Source of the DNA: Bacteroidota bacterium
Lineage (GTDB): Bacteria > Bacteroidota > Bacteroidia > NS11-12g > UBA955
Direction of reading: 5' to 3'
Length of the DNA stretch: 64,000 bases
Assembly: GCA_024103355.1 (NCBI GenBank)
Contig: JAGFIU010000024.1
Location: 124,001 to 188,000 of the forward strand
Shown: one piece after another, positions 54,722 to 63,842 of the stretch
Layout: each line of letters begins with the position of its first letter
How positions within the stretch are numbered: the first letter of the stretch is position 1
Program-made: the position numbers and the translations under genes
Notes under the pieces: model-generated
The model's database searches: none
Told to the model about the DNA's origin: nothing
The model's input: only the letters and a program-made list of their open reading frames with translations

Positions 54722-57700
54722 TTAAAATTTAGGGATAATGAAGGGTTGGGTGTGTTTGCTCTGCTTCTGTTCTTCTATATTATAATTTATCTTCGGAATT
54801 GAATAAGGTATTATATCACTTTTTTGATAAAAGTCAAGAATTCTAAAATATGCGCTTCCCTTACCTCCGCCATTGTTATACGAGTTAAAGTGATATGTAT
54901 CGAAACCGTAGTTAAACACAATATTGTGTGATTCAATACCGGGGAACAATTTATAGCTAATGTCCAAAATCAAATCACGGCTTGACGCAGCATTATGATT
55001 AATCCAAAATGATTCTTCAAATCCATTTCGTATTCCAACAGTTCCACTAGGCCCTGAGAATAAGATTTTATAATCAGAAATAAGTTCATCAGTGAGTTTT
55101 CCATAGGTTTTATAATCAGCTTTCGCTTCTTCATACATTCTATAATAGTTATTAGCAGCATCATAATCCAAATTTGTTAATGCCTCATAAGCTTTATAAA
55201 GATATTGGTAATAGTCCTCATTTGCTTGCATTACTGCATATCTAACATCAAAAAGTGGTTGAGCTAAGAGTACCGCAGTATAATAAGCACCTTGAATCAT
55301 TGCTAAATCATTAAAGAAGTACTTATCTCGCTCATAAAACAGGGTGAGGCGATCACGAGAACTAAACGGACTTAGTCTGCGCCCTATGTTACCACTAACA
55401 AAATCGTCATAGCTTACGATAGTCTCAGATGGCGAGTGAGATAAGTTGATTGTATAGTCTGGTCTTCCATTAGAAGTCCTGATAGTGTAGTTGCTATATT
55501 TAATATCATATCCTAAAAAAGCGAGTTTTATATGTTTTGATAAACCATAGAGTTCCTCCATTTCATTATCGTTAGACTTTGTTTTATCAAACGCCATTTT
55601 AGCATTTAAAAGAGGAGGAATAAAATATGAAAATGCACTACTCCCTTCGCCAACTCTTTTGTTTACACCTTTAATCTCGTATTCATCAAAATACTCTCCT
55701 CCTTGACCAAAATTCAGAGAGAATGAAGTCCATTTATGACGAGCAATTCCATCATAAGCAGAACCCTCTTCCTCTGTTGCGCCATAAGTTAGGGAATTAC
55801 CAAAACTTGCTATTTTTTCAGAGAAGGTATTAAACTTACTTGTTCTGAACAGCATTTTATAGATAACCCTTCCTTGTGCAGGTCTATATAATTTCACTTC
55901 TTTTGATGCAAGATTATATCCTTCCTTAAAATTTGTTGTATTGACAACATTACCATCAATTGGTTCATTTTTCTGAACGAGCACCTCTCCAACATACTTA
56001 TTTCTCAACACATTATTATTATTCTTAAATTTCCTACTGAATGAATTTGGCCTGACTGTCCCCAATGTCCTTTCGGAAGTATGAGTCGTCTTTTCACTAT
56101 CACCTGCCGGATCTTCCAAGGTGAAGAACACAAGATATGTTTTAGAATTCTGGAGGTCAGTAGGAATATCAAACTCAAAGCTGTATTTACCCGCATTATT
56201 AACAAGGATAAAGTCTTTCTTGATTTCTGAACCACTCCCGTATTGAGGCACAAAAACCACTTTTTGCAAAGGCTTTGACACTCCTTCTAATTTCATGTAA
56301 TCGCTAACATATTGATTAATTACTACTTTGCCTTTCTTTCCGGGGAATTGATTCTTTAAAAAGTACCGCTGTCCACTCAACGGATAATTAATAACTACAT
56401 GTTTTTCTTCTAGTATATTAGGTCTTTTACCGGTAGTGAACGTTGCAGATTCTGATTGAATTCTCACTTCACTCTTGTTCTTATTGTTAATCGGGTCAAC
56501 CCAAGCACCTCTCACAAATTCCTTTGCCTGACATGTTACTTTGATTGTATATTTTGTCTTGGCAGATAAGGCAGTATCAGAATAAAAAGTAACAGAATAT
56601 CCGTCACTACTGTAAATAGGTTTCCCTTGATCTACGTTGCCTTTATTGGTTGTGATTTGATAATCTTTCATAAAGAATTGGTATGTTCTAACTACCTCAT
56701 CTCCATTATTATCCATAGATGAGAATGTGAAATCCCTTTTATCCATCGGAAGATTGAAAATCACATAAGGTTTGTCGAAAACATTTACATTGTCTGTTCC
56801 CGGACCCACCTCGGAAATTAATTTGATACCTTCAAGCGGGTCAAGAGCCGGCATACATTTTTGACCAATCTCTAAAACAAAGCTTTGGTTTACATGTACT
56901 AACCCTCCCAATGCTTCACCGACTATTCTAACTTTTCCGTTAAGCCATACCGGATTGGGCATTCCTCCCATCAAAGCAGCACCGATCTGAACTTTTGCTA
57001 AGGTTATGTCTCCGGAAAACAAGCCAACATCAATATGCAAATCAACACCCATTTTCAGATAAGCATAGACTTGTCCGACTGCGTACCAGCCTTCTAAACC
57101 TATTTGGCTTTGGGTCCCGCAGCCCCCTGTTGTGTGTACAAGTGCTACATCGAATCCAACGATTGCACTTGCATAAGCTCTAATAATGAAAAGGTCTATA
57201 TCAAAACGACCTGTTGCAGATGCCCCAAACATAAAGCCACTCGGGCCGTTTCCTCCGCCTTTTATCAGGTTATTAACCATGTTGTCACTGCCTTCTTTGG
57301 CAAAATTTCCTCCCAAGAAATTTCTAATTTCACTTGGTAAATCAGGGAAGTCCGGCAGAATCGTTCCTATACAAAAATAGCCGTCTGCGCCCAGATAGGC
57401 TTTAATAGGACCGGAATTAATATCAAATAGAACAAGTTTTATTCTATTATAGATTGAACCTTCCGATTCTTGAATAAGGCTTCTCACACCTTCGTTAGGA
57501 TATCCCAAATACAAGAAGAAATTAAAATTATTCTTTTGACTTAGCCTTACCTTCTTTGCATCCAAATCTTCATTTGGTGGCACACTCCCATTATATCCTG
57601 AATGAATCCAAACAGGAATGGATACTTTTGCCGTTATTAGAGATGCCTCAGCTCCAAAATACATGTCAAATGCATCATGAACAAAGTCATAAGTCATGTT

Positions 57701-60322
57701 TACATTTACATCGACTATACCGTGACTTTCCATGTCCGGAGCAGAGAAAACCGCACTCTTACCTACTAAAGTGAGTTTTGTCAGTGCATCGTTAATAATC
57801 TCTCCTTTCAGGTCTATTTTTGCTTTGACAACCGTTGTATTGATATAAGCCAAGCCAACACTGGCAATGAACACATTGCTGTTGTTTTGGGGACTGACTT
57901 TCACAGCAGTTACTCCGGTTTTGGAGAGTTTGCTTAAATCCTCTTTTTTAATAGTTTCCATTTTCATGTTATGGAAAAAACCACCTCCGAATCCTGTGAC
58001 AAGAATAGGTCCTAAGGGAATTAGACCTGAAGAAGCATAAACAGCGGCTCCAAACCCGTAATATGTATATCCTGCGGGAGCTGTACCGAATAGAACTCTT
58101 GCGTCAACTTCTATTCCCGGCATAAATGAAACTTTACCGCTCCCGTCAACACCCTTTCCTCTTGTGCCATCATTGATAAATTCCATAGAAGCATCAACGG
58201 TTACTATATTCCCAAATGCACCGTAGATGGCAACTCGTTCCACTCCGGGAGTTTCTAATCCATCAGGAATATATTTCTTAGTATTGACAAGTCCTGAAAT
58301 TACTATAGAAGTAGTTCCTGCCAAACCTATGGAAGAGCCAAAAGCCAAATCAACTTCCAAATCAAATTTGAATCCCAATCTCAGTTTATCCGCACCACCG
58401 GATTCCATGATATAATCTACATTGTCAATAGTAACACCAAAACCATTGATTTTCTTTTGAGGCAACTGCTCAGAAGCTGAGGATGCGTAATACTCTCCAA
58501 CAGAAGGCCCATTTGTGTTTGCATAGTATATTTCATCATCCCATCCATTGTTTCTATAGTCATTCATTGATGTTTTAGTACCTGAACCTTCACCCGAACC
58601 AAAATCAATATTCCCTGCATCAAAGTAGAATCCTTCTTTTCCGTCAGGATGTCTGTTTCCGAGTTTAAAACCTTGAAAACTCATTGCAGTGAAATCTAAT
58701 TCAATTGGGTCCTTGATGCTAATGTCAATCTTGCCTGCAAGGTCAGTCATCACTGCTGTACCTTTTGAATCACTTTTTATTGTAAAAGCTGATTCGGGTG
58801 CGAGTTTGAATTTTGCCGCCCACATAGGAATATTCAAGCCGTTTTCAGGAGGCATAACAGAGAAAAGATAATTAACCTTATTGGACTCTGTGTTCAAATG
58901 ACATTCATAGTTCAATTGGTCTGTGCTGAGAGGAAAACCAATTTTCCCTTTCATTCCCATATCTTTTTTGAAGTTATTGGCTTCTATTTCCAAATAAATG
59001 CTGTTGATTGAGAACGCCCATCCGCCAACAGAACCGGCAGTCAAAACATCATTTGCAGAAATGATAGTTGATACTCCGTGTTTGTCTATAAACATTTTCT
59101 CAAAACCAAAATCTATATTATTGCTCTCATTTCCTACAAAATCTTTGGGGAGTTTCATTCTTAGTGATTTGATAAATAAGCCTGTGTAGTCAACCCCTCT
59201 GGACCAGTTTTTATCTTTGTAAATTTTGGGAAAATCAGATTCGGAAAGATTTGTGGGATTTCTTAAATCGGAATGGTCGTAATAAATTCCTTCGGTTGCT
59301 TTTACCACAAATCCCGGCAAATCAGTAAACTCAAAATCACTGCTCGGAGTAATGTCGGCAATCCAATCATTCCAATCTTTGAAATTAAATATAATACCCA
59401 AGCTTAAAGGCTCATTGGTTCTCTTGCCTGTAGCATCAACTGCTGAGAGTGCACTTTGTGAAAGCCTAAGTTCTCCACCAACAACAACCTTTTCCAAGCC
59501 TTTTTCTTGTGACCATATCAAATAAGTGTTGCTTCTTTTGTCTGTTGTGTCAACATATTGTGTTCCTGTTACAAACTTAGACTTTCTAAAAGCAATTTCA
59601 TATCCTGAACCGAGGCTGATAACCTTATCTTCGGGGAGATAGAGCAGTCCTTTTTGGAAAGAAAAACCATCGGGTTGAATGCAGAAATTTGTTCCTGCCA
59701 AAGAAAGCCAACCGTTTGCTCCCTCTACTTTCATACTAAAAAGCAATCGCATGTCAGTTCCAACAGTTGAAAATTCAATTCCCATAATAGCCAAAGTGGA
59801 TGGTACTCCCACCAGATTCACATCTTCCAAACCCACCGGGAAAGGAATAGGGTCAGTTCCTGTAATTTTATTCAAAATTTTGCCACCTTGATTGAGTTTA
59901 TTGATGATGGCACCTATTGTACCTTCCGTCAAACTTTTTACTTTTTCTTCATAACCATTTAGATCTATTGAAAACAAATCAGTTCCAAATCCCGCATCCC
60001 AAGTGGTATTCACAACTCCTTCAACCAACTCCTTCTTCACATTGATTTTTATATCATCAAAAGCCACAGCCAGCAGAATTTCTCTACCTCCAAAAGGTTT
60101 CCATGCTATTGAACCTTTTCCGCTGTATTTTTTATCTCCTGTCATAGAAGCTTCTATGATTTTCATATAGAAATTCCCAACCCTCACAACATCATCTACA
60201 TGTAAACTATCTCCGAATAAATTGCTCGATTTGTCCGGTGGTTGAACATCAACGCATGTATTAGCCAAGCCCGGAGGAGTGCCTCCTTCCATTGGTTTAG
60301 GTATTAAATAAGTAAATGTCAT
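54722..60322 (-). CDS. Giant beta-rich surface protein, C-terminal part of a gene split by TGA
   Basis: The 1866-residue ORF lacks a signal peptide. Regions: an N-terminal beta-rich part with strands like YEIAFRKSKFVTGTQY; a Gly-rich barrel or tunnel-like middle (FGAAVYASSGLIPLGPILV, then TGFGGGFFHNM) reminiscent of DUF6603-type giant proteins (from memory); an SbsA-type Ig-like domain (PYVIFNLPMDKRDFTF to TKYTIKV, about residues 1190-1290); and a Tyr-rich C-terminal part with a helical stretch (LDYDAANNYYRMYEEAKADY). In the same reading frame, five codons before this ATG, lies the TGA that ends the TANFOR-like ORF, so both probably come from one gene of about 2190 codons. The missing signal peptide supports that. 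Confidence 0.8.
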   Translation of the reverse strand: MTFTYLIPKPMEGGTPPGLANTCVDVQPPDKSSNLFGDSLHVDDVVRVGNFYMKIIEASMTGDKKYSGKGSIAWKPFGGREILLAVAFDDIKINVKKELVEGVVNTTWDAGFGTDLFSIDLNGYEEKVKSLTEGTIGAIINKLNQGGKILNKITGTDPIPFPVGLEDVNLVGVPSTLAIMGIEFSTVGTDMRLLFSMKVEGANGWLSLAGTNFCIQPDGFSFQKGLLYLPEDKVISLGSGYEIAFRKSKFVTGTQYVDTTDKRSNTYLIWSQEKGLEKVVVGGELRLSQSALSAVDATGKRTNEPLSLGIIFNFKDWNDWIADITPSSDFEFTDLPGFVVKATEGIYYDHSDLRNPTNLSESDFPKIYKDKNWSRGVDYTGLFIKSLRMKLPKDFVGNESNNIDFGFEKMFIDKHGVSTIISANDVLTAGSVGGWAFSINSIYLEIEANNFKKDMGMKGKIGFPLSTDQLNYECHLNTESNKVNYLFSVMPPENGLNIPMWAAKFKLAPESAFTIKSDSKGTAVMTDLAGKIDISIKDPIELDFTAMSFQGFKLGNRHPDGKEGFYFDAGNIDFGSGEGSGTKTSMNDYRNNGWDDEIYYANTNGPSVGEYYASSASEQLPQKKINGFGVTIDNVDYIMESGGADKLRLGFKFDLEVDLAFGSSIGLAGTTSIVISGLVNTKKYIPDGLETPGVERVAIYGAFGNIVTVDASMEFINDGTRGKGVDGSGKVSFMPGIEVDARVLFGTAPAGYTYYGFGAAVYASSGLIPLGPILVTGFGGGFFHNMKMETIKKEDLSKLSKTGVTAVKVSPQNNSNVFIASVGLAYINTTVVKAKIDLKGEIINDALTKLTLVGKSAVFSAPDMESHGIVDVNVNMTYDFVHDAFDMYFGAEASLITAKVSIPVWIHSGYNGSVPPNEDLDAKKVRLSQKNNFNFFLYLGYPNEGVRSLIQESEGSIYNRIKLVLFDINSGPIKAYLGADGYFCIGTILPDFPDLPSEIRNFLGGNFAKEGSDNMVNNLIKGGGNGPSGFMFGASATGRFDIDLFIIRAYASAIVGFDVALVHTTGGCGTQSQIGLEGWYAVGQVYAYLKMGVDLHIDVGLFSGDITLAKVQIGAALMGGMPNPVWLNGKVRIVGEALGGLVHVNQSFVLEIGQKCMPALDPLEGIKLISEVGPGTDNVNVFDKPYVIFNLPMDKRDFTFSSMDNNGDEVVRTYQFFMKDYQITTNKGNVDQGKPIYSSDGYSVTFYSDTALSAKTKYTIKVTCQAKEFVRGAWVDPINNKNKSEVRIQSESATFTTGKRPNILEEKHVVINYPLSGQRYFLKNQFPGKKGKVVINQYVSDYMKLEGVSKPLQKVVFVPQYGSGSEIKKDFILVNNAGKYSFEFDIPTDLQNSKTYLVFFTLEDPAGDSEKTTHTSERTLGTVRPNSFSRKFKNNNNVLRNKYVGEVLVQKNEPIDGNVVNTTNFKEGYNLASKEVKLYRPAQGRVIYKMLFRTSKFNTFSEKIASFGNSLTYGATEEEGSAYDGIARHKWTSFSLNFGQGGEYFDEYEIKGVNKRVGEGSSAFSYFIPPLLNAKMAFDKTKSNDNEMEELYGLSKHIKLAFLGYDIKYSNYTIRTSNGRPDYTINLSHSPSETIVSYDDFVSGNIGRRLSPFSSRDRLTLFYERDKYFFNDLAMIQGAYYTAVLLAQPLFDVRYAVMQANEDYYQYLYKAYEALTNLDYDAANNYYRMYEEAKADYKTYGKLTDELISDYKILFSGPSGTVGIRNGFEESFWINHNAASSRDLILDISYKLFPGIESHNIVFNYGFDTYHFNSYNNGGGKGSAYFRILDFYQKSDIIPYSIPKINYNIEEQKQSKHTQPFIIPKF

Positions 60323-60334
60323 GGGTTCACCATA

Positions 60335-61288
60335 TCACTGATTGGCAAGCTCAATCGTACCCGTTGGGTCAGGATTTATTTTTGCTTGAACCCTGACCAC
60401 ATACTTGGAGCCATGTCGCAATACATAAGGGTATAATAAAGTATCTAAAATGAAATTATTTCTTTGTAAATCACTCTGCATAAACACGGGCGGGTTAAGA
60501 AGCGCATCATTAATAGCCTGTCCGGGGAAAACTTCTCTGATTTCGAAATTGTATCTAAGATTATTGATGGGTAGCCCGCAAGTTGAAGATGGCATTGTCC
60601 AATCAAATGATATTTGCTTTGATATGGGATTATAATCCGGAAAACTTCTGTCTGCTCCCATAATGGTTGAGAATGGAAAAGTAAATTGAGGTGCCGAGAT
60701 AGTATAACAAATATCAAAAGTTATACAGCCTGACCCCATCGGTGACATTGCTTTTGTGTGTCCATAAAAGTCGTAGTCATATGCGGTTACACAGATTTGA
60801 TAAGTCCCTTCAGGAAGTTTATAATTAACTCCGTTTTCTACCAAATCGGATATTTGAAAGCCTTTAAGTTCAATTTGGCTGCGCGAAACATTTCCAAAAG
60901 AAAAATCCAAAGTGGATTTGTCTAAAGCCTTAAACTCATAAGCGTCTAATATGATTGGGTTGGCTGGTGAAAATTCTTCTTTAAGCGAAACGCTTAACAT
61001 AGGTGAAGGCGAAATCCTTTTTATTTCCCATCCCAACTTAACCTTGACTTGTGAAGAAGTCGTGTTGCGAAGCTGAATACTCAGTTTTGAAGCAAGAGTA
61101 TTATACTGACTACCCTGAACATCCGCAGCCAATTGTGGAATATACGGTGAAATTGGAGGTGCCAGTTGTGTTGTTACAACTACCTCATTCTGTGCTCTTA
61201 AATCACAGATAGTGACCAATGATAACAACATTGTTAACACGATTGCAAAAGCCGAAGAATGGTATTTTTTCCTTTTCATATCTTTCAT
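60335..61288 (-). CDS. TANFOR-like domain protein, N-terminal part of the split giant gene
   Basis: The 317-residue product begins with a signal peptide (SSAFAIVLTMLLSLVTICDLRAQ). It then has a TANFOR-like domain: EVVVTTQLAPPISPYIPQLA, LSIQLRNTTSSQVKVKLGWEI and LPEGTYQICVTAYDYD, a pattern recurrent in large Bacteroidota surface proteins. The Ig/FN3-like continuation ends HGSKYVVRVQAKINPDPTG just before the stop. The stop TGA (60337-60335) is followed in frame by TAT GGT GAA CCC ATG, joining the giant ORF. The expected family continuation is a Gly-Tyr pair, so GGA to TGA is a plausible single change. It lies 3 bp behind the barrel gene. Confidence 0.82.
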   Translation of the reverse strand: MKDMKRKKYHSSAFAIVLTMLLSLVTICDLRAQNEVVVTTQLAPPISPYIPQLAADVQGSQYNTLASKLSIQLRNTTSSQVKVKLGWEIKRISPSPMLSVSLKEEFSPANPIILDAYEFKALDKSTLDFSFGNVSRSQIELKGFQISDLVENGVNYKLPEGTYQICVTAYDYDFYGHTKAMSPMGSGCITFDICYTISAPQFTFPFSTIMGADRSFPDYNPISKQISFDWTMPSSTCGLPINNLRYNFEIREVFPGQAINDALLNPPVFMQSDLQRNNFILDTLLYPYVLRHGSKYVVRVQAKINPDPTGTIELANQ

Positions 61289-61291
61289 TTC

Positions 61292-63010
61292 TTAAAATCG
61301 ATAATTATAATTGATTCCCGCAGTAAAGTTTCTCGTATTTACTGCAATAGGGACTCTATTTATTTTGTCCAAAGGGTTTAGAATTACGGGTGGAGTAATA
61401 ATATAATTGGCAAAGCATCCAAATGAATGTTTCTTATGTGTCATATTGCTGTTCAATGAGAATGAAAAATTGTTGGCAGCAGTTCCGTTGGTAGAACTAT
61501 TGAGATAATATCCAAAGTTGCCGGCAACATTCAAATTATGCTCTTTGAGAAACTGCATATTTCCTCCGGCATTGATACCCAATGAATTATACACATAATT
61601 CAATTGTCCGTAAGTGCTGAAATTCAAGCCTGCATTGATACCAAAATATTGTTTTGTAAACTGAACACTGTAAAAACTTCCTATATTGATATTATTTCCG
61701 GTAGTAAACTCTTTGGTTGCCGGATTTCGGTCAATCAAATCTGTGTAGTTTATACTGATGTTTACATTGTGGCTTTTTTGATTTTTAACAAAGTTATAAT
61801 TTGGTGACAAAGAGAAATTCAACATCAACTGATTCATCCGTGTGCTATCGGTCAATTTCAGAAGACCGTCTTTTTGTAGGACATTGACTGCATTGGCATT
61901 GAAAAACAGATTAATATGTTTATTTACGATTGCATTGGCATTAAAGTTTATGCTTTTGCTGTTGATTTCTGTAGAAAGTGACTTAGCTAAATTATTGTGT
62001 TGAGTAAAAGCATAAGTGTTAAAATTCAGTTTTCCTTTCAACAGGTTTACCCCAATTTGGGCATTGACAGTCTCAACATCATTGACTGTATAAGGCGTTC
62101 CAAGAGATGAATAATCCGGTTGAATTCTGTTATATCCCAGTGTCATATTAAATTTGCTGAGTCTCAATGACAATTTTGATCTGCCGGAATAACCAAAAAC
62201 ACTTGCATAGCTAATGGGAGAAATCATATTCACAATTCCGGGAATCTTAACTCCCTCAACGTTATCTAAACTCTCATAAAACAAACTTCTGTTCAGCAGG
62301 CTGGCAGCAATGTCTCCGTCAAAGGTTAATTTTTTAAAAAAAACAAAATTCCAAAGAAACCCCAATGCAACATTTTCTTGTGGTCTTAGTCCATTTGCTG
62401 AATCGAGCAATTGGATAGAATTTTTGTCATCCTTTGCATGAAAATAGGTAAGTGCAATCTTTTGTCCTTTTTTCTCGATACCGATATTTGCGCCATAGCC
62501 CACACGTTTGTATTGCGGCTGTAGTCTTCTATCTATCGTGGTATCTTCGGTAATTGCCTTATTCAGCCTTCCGTAAAATGCAGAAAATCTGAATATACCC
62601 GGTTTCAGTTCAACCCCTCCGCCTAAAAAGCTCTGACCGTCAAAAATCAAAGGAGATAATGTTATTGAGCGATATCCCGCATGCAGTGTTATCCATTTGT
62701 AGCTCGGACTGATACCCATTTGTACAAATGGCTGACTGTAACTGCTGCTGTATTGGGTTATTGTATAAGAAAATGGAAGGCTAATTCCGTAGATTGTCGG
62801 TGTTAATGATGCATAGACATTCCAACTAAAAGGGTCTCTGGAGTTATAGCGTTCATTGGAGTTATAGAAACTAAAACCACTCCCAAAAGTTCCGTTGATT
62901 TTCAATGGTTTTTGAGACCTTATGTTCGACAAATCCTGACCTGCCACCTTATGAAAAGCCAAAATCAAACAGAGTGATATTAGTATTGGCATTCTGAGGT
63001 TTGTATTCAT
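61292..63010 (-). CDS. Outer-membrane beta-barrel protein leading the surface locus
   Basis: A 572-residue product with signal peptide (MPILISLCLILAFHKVAGQ) and a long series of amphipathic strands ending in the aromatic C-terminus GINYNYRF. Recurrent features are LPFSYTITQYSSSYSQPFVQ, the HAGYRSITLSPLIFDGQSFL stretch followed by GGGVELKPGIFRFSAFYGRL, and LGYNRIQPDYSSLGTPY. No TonB box or plug domain is visible, so it is not a standard TonB-dependent receptor. Being next to giant secreted proteins, it may be their channel or anchor. ATG 63010 is chosen over TTG 63013. Confidence 0.8.
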   Translation of the reverse strand: MNTNLRMPILISLCLILAFHKVAGQDLSNIRSQKPLKINGTFGSGFSFYNSNERYNSRDPFSWNVYASLTPTIYGISLPFSYTITQYSSSYSQPFVQMGISPSYKWITLHAGYRSITLSPLIFDGQSFLGGGVELKPGIFRFSAFYGRLNKAITEDTTIDRRLQPQYKRVGYGANIGIEKKGQKIALTYFHAKDDKNSIQLLDSANGLRPQENVALGFLWNFVFFKKLTFDGDIAASLLNRSLFYESLDNVEGVKIPGIVNMISPISYASVFGYSGRSKLSLRLSKFNMTLGYNRIQPDYSSLGTPYTVNDVETVNAQIGVNLLKGKLNFNTYAFTQHNNLAKSLSTEINSKSINFNANAIVNKHINLFFNANAVNVLQKDGLLKLTDSTRMNQLMLNFSLSPNYNFVKNQKSHNVNISINYTDLIDRNPATKEFTTGNNINIGSFYSVQFTKQYFGINAGLNFSTYGQLNYVYNSLGINAGGNMQFLKEHNLNVAGNFGYYLNSSTNGTAANNFSFSLNSNMTHKKHSFGCFANYIITPPVILNPLDKINRVPIAVNTRNFTAGINYNYRF

Positions 63011-63081
63011 CAATTTTTCAATTTGAGTACATTGTAAAAGAAATGAAATATTAAAATTTCACCTTCTTCACAAGGCAACTG

Positions 63082-63089
63082 CAAATCAA
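63082..63089 (-). promoter_or_regulatory. -7-like box (TTGATTTG) of the surface locus
   Basis: Minus-strand TTGATTTGC, one mismatch from TAnnTTTG, 71 bases before ATG 63010. Its 5' end is 31.5 nt from the centre of the dyad at 63109-63132, the same spacing as at the other three dyads. Confidence 0.42.
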
Positions 63090-63108
63090 TCCTTTGCGAC
63101 TAAAGGAT

Positions 63109-63132
63109 AAAATACTATATTCATAGTATTTT
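63109..63132 (-). promoter_or_regulatory. Candidate NarL-type operator C (perfect 24-bp dyad)
   Basis: Arms AAAATACTAT and ATAGTATTTT around a four-base centre, containing TAC-N10-GTA. It lies between the response regulator stop and the barrel gene start. Compared in the minus direction with site D (63825-63842) it matches at 13 of 16 core positions. A hairpin without T-run beyond the arm makes a terminator less likely, but a partial terminator role is not excluded. Confidence 0.62.
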
Positions 63133-63136
63133 GGTT

Positions 63137-63769
63137 TCAGAAGATTCTTTCTTCCATTGATTTTTTGACAGCTTCCGCTTGAGAATGAACGCCTAACTTT
63201 TCATAAATTTTTCTGATATGGGTAGTAACAGTCCCAATGGCGATATTTTCTTTGTCGGCAATCATCTTATAACTGTTTCCTTCGGTGAGGGAGCGCAATA
63301 CATCTTTCTCTCTGGGAGTTAAGCCATAGTCTTTCCATTTGCTGCGCGGGTTACTCAAATGCTTTAAAACAAGTTTTGCGACAGCAGGTGTCATAGGCGC
63401 ACCGCCATTGATCGCGTCTTCTATTGCAGCACCCAAACTATGTGTCAAATTTTGTTTCAAAATATATCCGGTTGCTCCTTCTTTGATTGCGGTTAAAATA
63501 TGTTCATTGTCATCAAACACAGTGAGCATCAGCACAGGAGGTTCTTCATTTATTGAACGAATAATTTTTAACCCCTCAATCCCGTTCACAACAGGCATAT
63601 CAATATCCATCAAAACAATATCAGGAGAATATGATTGAATATGTTTTGCTATATCCATACAGTTCTCAAATGCTGCCAAAAGCTCAAAATCATTTGAAAA
63701 ACGAAGCAACTCTTTTAGGCTGTTTCTCAAATCTGCATTGTCTTCATAGAGTAATATTTTTGTAGTCAT
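63137..63769 (-). CDS. NarL/FixJ-family response regulator of the surface locus
   Basis: A 210-residue regulator. The receiver domain has the acidic pair in LLYEDNADL, phospho-acceptor Asp55 in LMDIDMPVVNG, Thr in MLTVFDD and Lys in GYILKQN. The C-terminal LuxR-type HTH reads LTPREKDVLRSLTEGNSYKMI, with recognition helix IGTVTTHIRKIYEKLGVHS. It is a paralogue of the regulator at 16284 (same GGAPMTPAVA / GGAAMSPAIA linker pattern). The kinase gene ends 64 bp upstream. It is flanked by dyads C and D, predicting control of its own gene and of the barrel-led surface operon. Confidence 0.94.
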   Translation of the reverse strand: MTTKILLYEDNADLRNSLKELLRFSNDFELLAAFENCMDIAKHIQSYSPDIVLMDIDMPVVNGIEGLKIIRSINEEPPVLMLTVFDDNEHILTAIKEGATGYILKQNLTHSLGAAIEDAINGGAPMTPAVAKLVLKHLSNPRSKWKDYGLTPREKDVLRSLTEGNSYKMIADKENIAIGTVTTHIRKIYEKLGVHSQAEAVKKSMEERIF

Positions 63770-63824
63770 TGTCTTTTGAGAATGTTTTGAATGGCAAATT
63801 ACATAAATTGATTACACAGAATAA

Positions 63825-63842
63825 TTACCATATTTAGAGTAA
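63825..63842 (-). promoter_or_regulatory. Candidate NarL-type operator D (TTAC-N10-GTAA)
   Basis: TTAC-N10-GTAA overlapping the kinase stop codon. On the minus strand its core (TACTCTAAATATGGTA) matches operator C at 13 of 16 positions. Its centre is 31.5 nt upstream of a -7-like GTAATTTG (63802-63795) that would serve the response regulator gene at 63769. Confidence 0.52.

Noticed and set aside
60335-63010. Barrel gene and TANFOR-like gene in the same frame, 3 bp apart, as a split fusion
   Set aside because: The barrel ends with the aromatic C-terminus expected of a finished outer-membrane protein and the next ORF has its own signal peptide.
63109-63132. The 24-bp dyad as a plain terminator of the regulator gene
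   Set aside because: It has no T-run beyond the arm on the minus strand, its stem is nearly all A/T, and it matches site D in core sequence and spacing; the operator reading is preferred but not proven.
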